From positions 105,001-167,000 of the forward strand of contig CAJNDS010000072.1 in the NCBI GenBank assembly GCA_905221605.1: a stretch of 62,000 bases of DNA, read 5' to 3'. Position 1 is the first letter of the stretch. Every line of letters starts with the position of its first letter. Source of the DNA: Symbiodinium natans. Lineage: Eukaryota; Sar; Dinophyceae; Suessiales; Symbiodiniaceae. The position numbers were made by a program, and so were the translations under genes. Below the pieces are notes generated by a model. That model saw nothing but the letters and a program-made list of their open reading frames with translations. It made no database searches and was not told the DNA's origin. Shown piece by piece: positions 1-9,981 of the stretch.

Positions 1-41
1 ACATGATCTTGGGAGGGGAAAAGAAGCCTTCTGACGCTTTG
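1..41 (+). CDS. possible exon end at window edge
   Basis: The first bases read as an open frame (MILGGEKKPSDALK) that stops exactly at a canonical donor, GTAAGCAG, at position 42. The exon would begin left of the window. A 14-residue frame is too short to identify, and the call rests only on the good donor and the absence of telomere-like repeat up to it. It could be chance. Confidence 0.25.
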
Positions 42-60
42 AAGGTAAGCAGCTTCCGAA

Positions 61-2570
61 AAGCCGAACGTTTAGGGGTTTAGGGGTGAGGGCTTAGGAG
101 ATTAGGAGTTCGGGAGTTTAGGGGCTTGGGGTTTGAGGTTCTGGGGTTTGCTGGTTTAAGGTGCTGGGGGTTTCTGGACTTCATACCCCTGAACCCTGAA
201 CTCTAAACCCTAAACCCTAAACCCGAAACCCTAAACCCTGGAACTCCCCGGGCTGAGGCGACCGGGGCCAACCCTCGACCCCTAAACCCACCGCCCTCCA
301 GGCACACAAAGGGGCCAGCAGCTGCAGCAGGCTGTTGCCTTTGCGGCGGCGCAGGCATAAGGGCCAGCAGGTGCCTTCACAAGTGGGAAGACGGGTTTGG
401 CCTTAACAGGCGTCCCTTTGCACCGGTAGCCGCGTCCTGAATCGCAGCAGTCCCACCAGACGAAACAGAGGTCACAGACGCAGCTGGCAAGTCCCAGGGA
501 GGCAGCACAGACGCCTCAGGGGTTTTTTGCTGACCTGTCTCCTGCGTCCCGCGCGCTGCTGCTCTCGCAAGCCGAGCCTCACTCCGCACGAGCACTCACG
601 GTCGCGCCTACCCATGATGGTGTCATCATCCCCGACGCGCAGTCCTGGTGCTCCTCCTCCGACGCCTGCGGATGCCGCTCCTGCTAGGGCGCCTTGATGC
701 GTTCGGAGATCACAAGGAGTGCGCCACTTCGGGAGTCCTCGCGTCGCGCGCCCTGCCACTCGAGCGGGCCGTTGCAAGGGTTTGTCGCGAGGCGGGGCCC
801 GCGTATCCCCAAGTAAAGCCCGAGATATCCCCCAATACCCTCAGTCAACCGCAATCCCAAACCCGAAACCCCTCAAAGCCCTAAGCCCTAAGGCCCTAAA
901 CCCTAAACCCCTCAACCCTCAACCCTAAGCCCTAAGCCCTAAACCCCTCAAAACCCTCAACCCGAAGCCCCTAAGCCCTAAACCCCAAGCTGTGAAGGCT
1001 CTCAGGGGCTGCTCTTTGGCACCTTCCAGGGCCAGCCTCTCGATGATGAGCACCTTTCGGTTTTGTAGCCCTAAACCCTAAACCCTAAACCCTAAACCCT
1101 AAGCCCTAAACCCTAAACCCTAAACCCTAAATTGAAGGCCCCAAAGACTAGGGCTTAGAATGCAGCTTGTAGGGTTAAGGTTTAGGGTTTAGGGTCTTTT
1201 AGGGTTCAGGGCGGGAATTTGGGGCTTCGGCAAGGTCCAAGGCATAGGGGGCCCCTCAGCGCGAAGCCGAGGGCACGGTGTAGGCGCACACGCCACCACA
1301 GACGATCACGACCAGCACATCATAGCCTGGTTAAAAAAAAAAAACAACACCCGAGCCCGAAAGCCCGAAAAAATCCTAAGCTCCAAACCCCGGGACCCGA
1401 AACCCAAGCAAACCCTCAAAAAACGCACAGAAGGAGTTGAAGAACCGCACCACTTCAGAGCCACGAAAGCCAGCTCTCAAGATTCAAAAGGTATGGGGTG
1501 TTAGGCTTGTAGGGTCCTTGGGTCTTTAGGGCTTTCTTTAGAAAGTTTAGTATATTTAGGGTTTTAGGGCTTAGGCTCTTGGTGTCTTAGGGTGTTTAGA
1601 GCTTTCCTTACAATTTTTGGGGTTTTTGGCTCGTCGGGTCTTTGGGGTGTTTAGGGCTGTCGGACTAACTTTAGGGCTTGGAGCGCCTTTGCGGCTTCAG
1701 GGCTTTTGTTGGGGTTGGCGGGTGTAGGGCACCAAGCCCATGATCCAGCGTTCACGGCCCCCTCCAAGCCTGGTGGACGCTAGACCTTACGCGGCGCCCA
1801 TGAGAAGCCTTGCACCACACCGCTTTCTAACCCTAAACCCTAAACCCTAAACTCTAAACCCTAAACCCTAAACCCTAAACTTTTAAACCCTATCCCACTG
1901 GCGCCCACACATCGCACCTTGTCACATCTTTAGACTCAGTCTCAGTTCTGCTTGAAGGGTTCATAGGGCTTAGGGCTTAGGGCTTAGGGTTTGGGGTTTA
2001 GGTTTAGGGTTTAGGGCTGTGGCCAAGAAGCACCGCAAATAAGGCTGAAACCTGGCCATAACGAAAGCGACCCTGCCCATAACCCAAGTTATCACTACCA
2101 GCAGACACGTACCCCAAACCTGCAACCCCAAACCCTAAACCCCAAACCCCAAAACCCTGAACCCTGAACCCTGAACCCCAAACCCCAAGCCCCTATCCCT
2201 AAACCCTGCAGCCCTAAACACCGAAACTCCCCTAAACCCTCAACCCTAAACCCCTACATCCTAATCTCCGTGGCCCTGTAGATGCACAAAAGCAAAGAGC
2301 ACTTCTGAAAGCCTCTGTGGTGTCAGCCTTTTCGCTTGATCCACCCTAAACCCTAAACCCCAAACCCTAACCCTAAACCCTAAACCGTCCCCCTCAGCTC
2401 CTGGCCAAAGGCTAAGCAGCGGCAGGCGGAGGCCTCAGTCACCCCTTGCGGTTTAGGGTTTAGGATTTGGGGTTTAGGGTTTCAGGTTTAGGGTTCAGGG
2501 TTTAGGATTTACGGTTTTGGCTTTCGGGCTTTCAGGGCCTCGGGTTTAGGATCTCAGGGCTTGCGGCCTG
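61..2570. repeat. interspersed telomere-like repeat tracts, both orientations
   Basis: Degenerate TTTAGGG tracts (61-160, 1165-1215, 1500-1690, 1960-2015, 2450-2570) and CCCTAAA tracts (190-245, 840-990, 1070-1130, 1828-1890, 2110-2260, 2343-2385) are separated by non-repeat islands of 50-450 bases. Copies are mixed with variants such as TTCAGGG and TTGAGGG. The heptamer is the plant/alga-type telomere unit, but the arrays are internal and switch orientation, so this is not a chromosome end. Apart from the exon-like islands listed, I see no gene here; the island at 385-835 has only short, unconvincing frames. Confidence 0.9.
1006..1059 (+). CDS. exon-like island between CCCTAAA tracts
   Basis: After a CTCAG acceptor an 18-codon open frame (GLLFGTFQGQPLDDEHLS) runs to a GTTTTG donor. 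The segment contains no repeat unit and lies between two CCCTAAA tracts, like the exons of the kinase gene at 54-58 kb. The parent protein is unknown. Calling it an exon is inference from splice sites and frame. Confidence 0.35.
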
Positions 2571-2739
2571 GGATCCAGGGGGTCAGGGTTCGGAGGGGGG
2601 GGGAGGGGGTTTTCAGGGTCCACTCACACTAGCGAGGCTTGAGGTGTTCAGGGATTTGGGGGTGCAGGGTAACCCTAACTCTGAGCCCCAGGTTCAGGAA
2701 CATCCGAAACCCCAAACCTCAAACTCAAAAAAACGTGTA

Positions 2740-2972
2740 TATATATATACATATATGTGTATATTTCTGTATACGTATATGTATCTGTATGTGTGAACGC
2801 ATATGTAAATGGATATGGGTATATTTTTGCATGTATGTATATAGATACGTATTGATTTATTTCTGCATATATATTTTTATATATATTGCTTTCTTATCTG
2901 TATATGTATGTATGTATGTATGCACGTATGTATGTATGTATGTATGTATGTATGTATACATACATACATACA

Positions 2973-3003
<31 letters not shown>
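2740..3003. repeat. AT-rich tract ending in a (TATG)n/(TACA)n palindrome
   Basis: A (TA)-rich stretch leads into about 48 bases of TATG repeats (2905-2953) followed directly by about 50 bases of TACA repeats (2953-3002). The second half is the reverse complement of the first, so either strand can fold into a nearly perfect hairpin. Translations of this tract (poly YVCM / THTYI) are artefacts of the repeat. Confidence 0.9.
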
Positions 3004-3004
<1 letters not shown>

Positions 3005-3109
3005 CAAAACGGGGGACCGTGGGAGTGCGCTTTCCGGGTATTTTTCCTTACACGATACATGCTTTTCATACGAAGAAACGCAGAAAACTAGAAAAACTAA
3101 AAAAAAAAC

Positions 3110-3560
3110 TCGGAAAACTATAAAAGAATGCAAAAACTCGAAAAAACCAAAAAAAACAAAAACAAAAGAACCAAAAGAACCAAAAGAACCAAAAGAACCA
3201 AAAAAACCCAAAAAAAACAATTTCCAGGGACTCTTCCATCCAGGGCCCCATCCAGGGCCCAATCTGCAGGAGTCCTGGAAAATTGTTTTTTTTGGTTTTT
3301 TTGGTTTTTTTGGTTTTTTCGAGGAAAACTAGAAAAAATGCAAAAACTCGAAAAAACTCGACAACACCAAAAAACCAAGAAAACAATTTCCAGGGACTCT
3401 TCCATCAAGGGCCCAATCTGCAAGAGTCCTGGAAAATTGTTGTTGTTGTTGTTTTTTCGAGTTTTTTGCATTCTTTCTAGTTTTCTGAGTTTTTAATAAG
3501 TTTTTCTGGACTCTTCCATCCAGGGCCCAATCTACAGGAGTCCTGGATTTTTGAGTTGTT
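3110..3560. repeat. three tandem foldback units with A-rich and T-rich arms
   Basis: Three copies of a core that starts TTCCAGGGACTCTTCCATC, contains AGGGCCCAATCT and ends GAGTCCTGGAAA lie at about 3220-3283, 3387-3438 and 3505-3545. The ends of each core are mutually complementary (CCAGGGACTC / GAGTCCTGG). The first two are also bracketed by A-rich tracts (AAACTCGAAAAAACC, repeated AAAGAACC) on the left and complementary T-rich tracts (GGTTTTTTTGG, TTTTTCGAG) on the right, so each unit can form a long hairpin. No coding potential is claimed. Confidence 0.8.
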
Positions 3561-3769
3561 TTTTGTTGTTTTGTTTCTTTTGGTTTTTCGATTCTCCAGC
3601 GCGGGGCTTCCGGAAGTCTCCAGTAGAATACCTCGCACGCGCCGCTTCCGGAAAAATGAAGGACAGCTACTGGGACAACCTACCGATGATGGATTTGCCC
3701 CCCCCCCCCCATAAGCAAGACCACACGGTGCTCATATTTTGCGAAAGCTTTTGCTGACTAGTGTGTTTC

Positions 3770-4870
3770 AGTGAGACAGGTGTGATAAACATCTGCACTA
3801 TGAAAAATCCACAATCACTATGTATAAAAAATCAAGGCGACTTTATTGAAAACTCTTTGTATCATAGGGTGCCTACCGTTATGGCTTGATATTTGCTTTC
3901 CTTCATGCAGGGTTGGTTTAACAATTTGTCTTCTAAGCTAGCTATTGTTCTAGCTGTTTCTTCTAATATAGATCTTCTATACTTGCCCATTTTTTGATGT
4001 AATTTGCATTGTATGTCAAATCTAGCAGAGTTTGCCCATACATAAATATCTTGTGATTTATCTTGTTCCCTTTACTAAGAGGAGCTTCTGTAAGAGTTCC
4101 AAGCGCGTTATTTGTTGGAGTTTTTAGTATTTTGCTTTAAGCTTTTTTAAACTCATTATTCAAGATATATAAATTTGTATGATCAGATGGGATAACAAAC
4201 TCCCATCGACGAAAATGATGATGATTATTACTATACACATATATATATATATATAATATCTGAGTTTAAGGCTCTTTGTCTTATGGATTGATCTATAATT
4301 TATTAGGAAACTGTTAATAGTGCAGTAGAGTGCTCTCTAGATTATTTGCCGCGTCTAAAGTGCTGTGCAAAAGTCTACTATAGTAATAGGCTTTCAGAAT
4401 GAATTTTTCAGTATCACTTCAAATTTAAGCACAACTTGTATTTGCTTTGTTAAATGTATATGTTATAAAAAAGTCCAGTCCATTCTAGCCTAGCTTCTAT
4501 AGCTTCATTTTTTGGCTAGAGGTTTTGTGAGATATTTATGCAGTAAAATTGCTGCCAGAATAATGTTTCGTGTAGTTAGAGGCGTTAAATAATGTCGTTG
4601 ACTCTTTATTGTATGCATGGTGTCTGTGAGTTTTATTGCTCTTTCATCTATAGACACAGATTCACCTACATGTGTTTTTGCCGACATTCGTAAGTTTACA
4701 TGCTTTTTGAGTTACAGGAATCATTCATTGGTCATTCCCATAGCTTGTATATGCATCTCAGATAAACCGTTGTTTTATAGAGTTGCAGGTGTGAACTCTG
4801 CTTTAAAAGTCTGTTTTTTTTGTGAACAAAACACGGTGTTCCGATGCAACGTGTTACAAAAGCCATATTG
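3770..4870 (-). pseudogene. AT-rich island with decayed minus-strand reading frames
   Basis: This segment lacks telomere-like repeats and is markedly more AT-rich than its surroundings. On the minus strand coding-like frames follow one another with interruptions: a 60-codon ORF (4505-4687), preceded upstream in the same frame by segments broken by stops (about 4700-4800), and a downstream pair of overlapping frames at about 3868-4140 that appear to be one frame split by a shift. Codons are A/T-ending, unlike the GC-rich genes elsewhere in the window. I do not recognise the protein. An AT-rich invader (virus, plasmid or organelle DNA) that has decayed is the simplest reading, but the source is unknown. 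Confidence 0.45.
4505..4687 (-). CDS. 60-codon AT-rich ORF, unknown
   Basis: The ORF starts MSAKTHVGESVSIDER and ends LHKYLTKPLAKK before TGA. Its composition is protein-like (mixed charged and aliphatic residues, a hydrophobic NIILAAILL stretch near the end), and the same frame continues upstream as coding-like sequence broken by stop codons, so it is probably the intact C-terminal remnant of a longer gene. No family is recognised. The plus-strand frame across the same region (4617-4871) is the competing reading and looks less natural. Confidence 0.35.
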   Translation of the reverse strand: MSAKTHVGESVSIDERAIKLTDTMHTIKSQRHYLTPLTTRNIILAAILLHKYLTKPLAKK

Positions 4871-4939
4871 ATGCAACCCAGGTATTCGTCCACCAGTCAC
4901 GTATTCAACCCCGCTCGAAAAAGCAATACTGAAGAGCTG

Positions 4940-5235
4940 CATTCACCCCATACCAATCAGCAAGACTAATAAAAAGTAACTTGTCCCCTAATAACTCATT
5001 CACTTCCTGATAAACAAGACTTGGAACTTACACTCATCCCCCAATAAGCAAGACTTGATATCTATATTCACCATCCCGATATGCAAGACTTGACATCATA
5101 TTAGCCACCCTCATAACGAATTCACCCTCAATAAGCAAGACTTGGAATCTATATTCACCAACTAATAACAAGACTTGGAATCATGGTAGTCTCAGTCTAT
5201 TGGGTTCTATACATTCACTATTTGATAAGTAGACT
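4940..5235. repeat. degenerate minisatellite, motif AATAAGCAAGACTTG
   Basis: About seven imperfect copies of a 30-45 base unit with the recognisable parts ATTCACC, AATAAGCAAGACTTG and GAATC or ATATC follow the AT-rich island. Spacing varies. It may belong to the same invading element. I see no gene in it. Confidence 0.65.
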
Positions 5236-5339
5236 TATAGAATTCATTAGGGTTGGCCGTTTCTATCTACAGCAGTGAGTTGTGTAACATGGCAAACCTC
5301 ATGAAACATAAAAAGACACAAAAAAATGCACTCCCACAG

Positions 5340-5348
5340 TCCCCCGGA

Positions 5349-5389
<41 letters not shown>

Positions 5390-5620
5390 TATATATATAT
5401 ATATATACATACATATTTATATTTATCTATTTGATTATCTATTTATATTCATATTCATACTCATATTCATATTCATATTCATGTTTATATTCATACTTAT
5501 ATTCATATTTACATTTATATTTATATTCTATCTTCTATTTGTATTTATATTTCTTTTTATGCTTATGTTTATATTTACATTTACATGTACATTTAAATTT
5601 ATATTCTATTTCTATCTGTT
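5340..5620. repeat. (TA)n and degenerate (ATTCAT)n tract
   Basis: A (TA)n run (about 5351-5410) passes into 200 bases built of ATTCATATT/ATTTATATT-like units. Just left, at 5316-5347, the sequence is an inverted, slightly diverged copy of 3009-3036 (GGGGGACCGTGGGAGTGC), so the microsatellite-plus-tag motif brackets 3.0-5.35 kb in opposite orientations. Confidence 0.8.
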
Positions 5621-6560
5621 GGACCGCGCCTTGATCCAGGAGCGCCGCTTCTCCAGCTCTGAGTCCATGAGGGCCAGGTACGACCTTCAGGCAGCGGGGC
5701 TTCGGGCTGAGGATTCAGGTTTAGGGTTTAGGGTTTCGGGTTTTAGGATTTAGGGTTTCGGGTCAAGGGTTTAGGGTTCAGGGTTCAGGGTTTAGGGTTT
5801 AGGGTTTAGGGTTTAGGGTTTAGGGTTTAGGGTTTAGGGTTTAGGGAAGGTTTGCAGCTCTTTAGGGTTTAGGGCTTTGGGCTGAGGATTCAGGTTGCAA
5901 GGTTTGCGTTTCTTTAGGGTTTAGGGTTTAGTGTTCAGCGTTTGGGTTGGCTGTTTAAGGTTTAGGTTCGCCAGGGTCTTCGCGCTCAGGGTCAGGCTCG
6001 GGGACCCTAAACCCTAAGCCCTGAAGTTTGCTTCGGGTTCGACGTCCGGGTTTGCTTGGTGGCTCTGAGCGCAGGGATTTGGGGACCTCGCCTCACTTGT
6101 CAGCCCCAAAAGGGGTTTTCGGGTTTAGGGTTTCGGGCTGAGGGTTTAGGGTTTAGGGTTTCGGGTTTAGGGTTTTGGGCTGGGGGTTTAGGCCCGGACT
6201 CCCAATTCCCAAGTAAGACTTGAAGACCCCTAAACCCTGAGCCCTCAAAAGCCCTACACAGACCCTAAACCCCAAACCCCTTAACACAAAAAGCCTAGGA
6301 AGTTGTTGAGGGTCTGGAGTTTAGCCTCAAAAGCGGCCATGGGGGCCCCGAAATTCGGAGCCCGAAGCCAGTCTTCCGCAATCAGGGATCAAAGTCACCA
6401 GGCCTGCCTGCACTCCCAAAACAAAATACCCAAAACCCCAGTGTAAACCCTGAACCCTACATATCCCCCTAAACCCTGAACCCTAAACCCGAAACCCTAC
6501 AGACCCTACAGACTCTGCAGACCCTGCAGAGCCTACAGACCCCACAGACCAAACTCTCAG

Positions 6561-6605
6561 GCCAGGCGGCTGGATGTACATGACCAGCAGCTGCGATGGC
6601 AGCAG
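6561..6605 (+). CDS. short exon candidate with GC donor
   Basis: A 15-codon frame (ARRLDVHDQQLRWQQ) begins after a CTCTCAG acceptor and ends at CAG|GCACGC, a GC donor of the kind repeatedly needed in the kinase gene at 54-58 kb. The peptide is charged and helix-like. Function is unknown and the exon status is inferred. Confidence 0.35.
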
Positions 6606-6788
6606 GCACGCCGCCTAACCCCGAAACCCTGGCACCCTCAAGCCCATGGAACCCCGAAACCTTAGACGTAGCGCCTGAAAAGCCGAAAAATCGAGCTGTT
6701 AAGGGTTTGCGTCTTGGGCTTGGGGGTTGAGGGCCAAACCCTAAACCCGAAACCCTAAACCCTAAACCCTAAACCCTAAACCCTAAAC

Positions 6789-6863
6789 CGCCGGGGCGCA
6801 TCTGCCAGCTTTCCCGAAGCAGCCACGTAGAGGAGGACCAGGGTGTTCATCCAGGTGTCCAGC
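6789..6863 (-). CDS. minus-strand exon candidate, donor supplied by TTTAGGG array
   Basis: On the minus strand a CGAAG|G acceptor opens a 25-codon frame with natural composition (LDTWMNTLVLLYVAASGKLA, then DAPRR) that ends where the array begins, at |GTTTAGGG. The array therefore provides the GT donor. The hydrophobic-helical content suggests a structured protein segment, but the family is not recognised. The next minus-strand candidate is at 7924-8028. Confidence 0.5.
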
Positions 6864-7339
6864 CTTCGGATTTTCTTTGTTATTCAGGGTTCAGGTCCGG
6901 GGACAGTTTCGAGGAGTTTCGAGTTTTGTATGTTTTGAATAATTTCAAGTTACAGGGGCTTGAGGGTTTAGGGTTTAGGGTCTAGGGTCTAGGGTTTAGG
7001 GTTGCGGGTTTCGGAGTTAAGGGTTTTTTAACCTCAAGGTTTTGAGCCCCGACTCCCGACAAACCCGGAGAGACTTTGATTCGGTTGTGGGATTGGGGGC
7101 TTGGGACCCTCGGCAGCCCAACAACTCGGGTTTTCGGGTTTATGGGTTTAGCAGGGCTTGGGGAGTTTCAGGGTTTCAGCGTTTAACTTGACTCGACTGG
7201 GTAGACCCACGGCACCATGCTGATGAGTCAGGCGACCTTGTGTCCACCAACCCTCGGAAAGTGGTGATTAGCCGCCGGGGGGTGGGTTTTAGTTTTTAGG
7301 GTTTAGGGTTTAGGCTCGTCCCCGCTACCGCAAACAGCC

Positions 7340-7411
7340 AAGGAGCAGGAAGAAGACCAGCACCTGGCGCAGGACGGAACTTTCATCCGCACCCGAACTG
7401 ACCCAGCTCCT
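7340..7411 (+). CDS. weak plus-strand exon candidate
   Basis: After CAAACAG the plus strand reads AKEQEEDQHLAQDGTFIRTR and then a short tail ending near CCCAG. It is charged and open, but the opposite strand is open too and no strong donor is visible. From 7412 to 7835 I see no gene. Confidence 0.2.
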
Positions 7412-7923
7412 TGAACTTCCTCCACCTCCTCAAAAAATAACAAAAAACAATCGTCATAATAACATACAAATACACAAATACATAAATACATCAATACCGA
7501 AGAACTAGAGTCAAAAGTCCTGCTGCACTCCCACTGAAGCCCTCAAGCTGAACGCACCACGGACGCCCCAAAAGCTTCCTCGCCATCCCGATGTGCGTGG
7601 TTGTTCGGAATGATGCTGCAGACATACCCCAAAACACACCAAACGACAAAATCAGAATCCGGATATGAAACAAGGTACAACAATAGCATACTCGTTGTTT
7701 CCATCTAGCCTTGCAATTGGGTGACCACCGAACTTAAGCAACGAAACCTCACGTAGGCACCAATTACTGCCTTAGCCGCCCCATGGTTGGATCCAACACG
7801 GCTGAGACGTTACAATGACAGCAGCCTGATCCCTAAGCCCTAAGAAGCCCTAAACCCTAAACCCGAAGCCTTGAACCCTAAACTCTAAATCCTAAACCCT
7901 AAACCGCAGCTCGAACCCTAAAC

Positions 7924-8028
7924 TTTTGGCAGAAGGTGCTCATGGCTTGACGGTCTTCGGGACTTTTTGCTTCCGGGCTCTGAGCTGCCTTGACGAGGCC
8001 GATCTCGTATGCGTTGTCCGAGGCGTAT
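7924..8028 (-). CDS. minus-strand exon candidate, donor supplied by TTTAGGG array
   Basis: A CGCAG acceptor on the minus strand opens a frame containing YASDNAYEIGLVKAAQSPEA and, after a serine/proline/acid linker, QAMSTFCQK. It ends at AA|GTTTAGGG, the first bases of a telomere-like array. Flanking arrays are CCCTAAA on the left and TTTAGGG on the right. The composition is convincingly coding, but I do not recognise the protein. It could belong to the same gene as the minus-strand candidates at 6.8, 9.9 and 11.6 kb. Confidence 0.5.
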
Positions 8029-8429
8029 CTGCGCGTGGGATGGGGTTGGTTGCTTGGGGTATAGGGTGTAGGGTTTAGGGTTGAGGGTTTAGGGTTTAGG
8101 GTTGATGGTTTTGGGTTAACCCTCGACACCATGCGAACCCTACACCCCAAACACGAAACTGAAGACTAAAACCCCAAAACCCCAAAACCCCAAAACCCTA
8201 AAGCCCTAAACCCTAAAACCCTGAACCCTGAACCCCACGCCTCCGCCCAGGCTGCCCCGGCGGGGACCAGGTTGTCGCGCTGCGCCGGGGGGCCTCCTCT
8301 GCAGCCTGGCAGGCTGTTAGGGCTTGGGGTTCAGGGTTTAGGGTTTAGGGGTTTAGGGGTTGAGGGTTGAGGGTTTAGGGTTTAGGGTTTGGGGTTGAGG
8401 GTTGAGGGCTCAGGGTTGAGGGTTTAGGG

Positions 8430-9730
8430 TCAGTGCTTTTTTGAATTTTGTCACAACACATGTGTTTCAGTGAAATTTTGGGAGGTTGTTTGGGGGGGGG
8501 GGGGGGTTGGGCTTTAGGGTTGCGACTGGAGAAGTCTTGGGGGTTTGGGGTAGCGGGTTTAGGACGGTTCGGGGGTCGGAGGGTTCAGGCGTTCAACTAC
8601 ACGGAATATTCAATAAGCCCCTGAAATTCCCGTGTAAAGGAAATAGGAGAAATGGCGAAAGGGTATAAGATTTGGACACCACTACATGGCTTTCGGCCTC
8701 CAGGCTTCGTTGCAGATTACTTGCCTTGCCGGCTCTCGAATATCCTCTGCACATTTCCGACCAATGCCGCTTTTCCGATCCATCGAAAGGCACGGCCATG
8801 TTTCCATTTTTCTGTGGGCAGACAGGAAACTTTCTTTAAGTTGTTTGATGTCCGGGTTTAAGAGGTTTAGGGTTTAGGCTCTGTATTGAAGCTTGAATAA
8901 GTATTGAGGCGACCGACATCTTCTTGCCTCCAGGGCGTAGTCACAGCTGTGAATAGCCTTTGTCCGTCTGCATAATCTCAAAGCTTTAAACTCCTTACAA
9001 TCTTACGAATGGTCTCAAGTTGACATAAGCAGTAATGCAGCAGCGATGGGCGATTGGCGAGCAAGCTTCCAGAGACACGAGTGGGGGTCTTGTTGACCAA
9101 GGCGCCATCCTGCACGAAGTGCCTCCATGCTGGCAAAAATGCCGACTTGCAGGCCTGTGCTGGGACGTGAGGTTGCTCGGCCTGTGTGCTGGTGAACGCC
9201 CACTGTCCGTGTGTAGCATCTTCGATAATTGCCCCAAAAATTCTGGAAGGTTTGGGGACAATGTGTGATTCCTAGGCTTCACAGCCAGCCGTGATAGATA
9301 GGCTGCACGATTCAATATCCACTGTGCTTGTGCATGGTGTCGCGTGTGCTGTTGATTTGTTAGTGCGGCATAAGAAAAAAAAAACTCCTCCAGCACTATC
9401 TATCACTATGCAGTCAAAGCCCGCTTGGAATGGCGAAAGATGCTCAAAATGCTGAGTTTCAGTATTGTCGGATCCAAGATCCAGGATTTCTGCAAACTCT
9501 GGAATCATATATTCTCGGGTCCTTCTGAAATTCTGGACACAAAAAAAGCATGACTTCCGATTTCAGATCCCGATTCAAAACAACGCAAGCGATTCAAGTT
9601 AAACCAGGTCCCAGATGGCAACAGGAGATCTTGGATCTTGATCTTGGATGATTCAAGCCATCCGAAGTCGGGGGGGCCCGAATCCAACATCCAGGATCCG
9701 AGATGCCTGGGGCAAGTTCCGTTGGCCTCC
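8430..9730. other. non-repeat stretch, no recognisable gene
   Basis: Between telomere-like tracts lies 1.3 kb of mostly unique sequence with a poly-G run at about 8490-8506. Frames of up to 133 codons exist on both strands (for example minus 8995-9396), but overlapping frames are equally open and none shows a known motif. Confidence 0.5.
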
Positions 9731-9737
9731 TTGGATC

Positions 9738-9857
9738 TTTTAGGGTTTAGGGTTTAGGGTATAGGGTTTGGGGTTTGGGGTTTGGGTTTAGGGTTTAGGG
9801 TTTAGGGTTTAGGGTTTAGGGTTTAGGGTTTAGGGTTTAGGGTTTAGGGTTTAGGGT
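9738..9857 (+). repeat. long near-perfect TTTAGGG array
   Basis: About 16 consecutive TTTAGGG units, the first few varied (TATAGGG, TTTGGGG), lie immediately left of the minus-strand exon candidate at 9860-9981. Relative to that gene the array reads CCCTAAA. Confidence 0.95.
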
Positions 9858-9859
9858 GC

Positions 9860-9981
9860 CCCTTAGCATGCCGACCCGCCTTCTTCCACTGCTTGCACGC
9901 CTTCACCCTCTGCTCCTCCCGCGCCAGCTGCGCGTAACCTCGGATGGTTGAGAGCTTCGTGACTTCAAGCCGCTGGTTCTT
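9860..9981 (-). CDS. minus-strand exon candidate, charged helical segment
   Basis: After a CCTAG acceptor the minus strand encodes about 40 residues rich in K, R, E and Q, including LEVTKLSTIRGYAQLAREEQ and VKACKQWKKAGRHAKG. This looks like a helical or coiled-coil part of a real protein. The 3' end is uncertain; G|GCACCC would be a GC donor. The family is not recognised. A telomere-like array abuts its end. Confidence 0.5.

Larger units (their letters stand above)
5710..7312. repeat. telomere-like repeat tracts with exon-like islands
   Basis: TTTAGGG tracts occupy 5710-5950, 6120-6190, 6960-7010 and 7130-7312; CCCTAAA tracts occupy 6225-6280, 6440-6500 and 6735-6788. A near-perfect run of about ten TTTAGGG units lies at 5785-5850. 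The islands at 6561-6605 and 6789-6863 are listed as exon candidates; the rest shows only short frames. Confidence 0.9.

Noticed and set aside
4940-5235. CRISPR array
   Set aside because: Repeats are imperfect, spacing is irregular, there are no cas genes and the sequence is eukaryotic nuclear.
5253-5753. 166-codon hydrophobic ORF that looks like a multi-pass membrane protein
   Set aside because: The apparent membrane segments come from (TA)n and (ATTCAT)n repeats.
7690-7820. Possible 5S rRNA gene
   Set aside because: Words such as CATACTCGTTG, GGGTGACCACC and CTTAAGCAACG resemble 5S rRNA parts, but they are in the wrong order and spacing. At most a scrambled fragment; a covariance-model search would decide.
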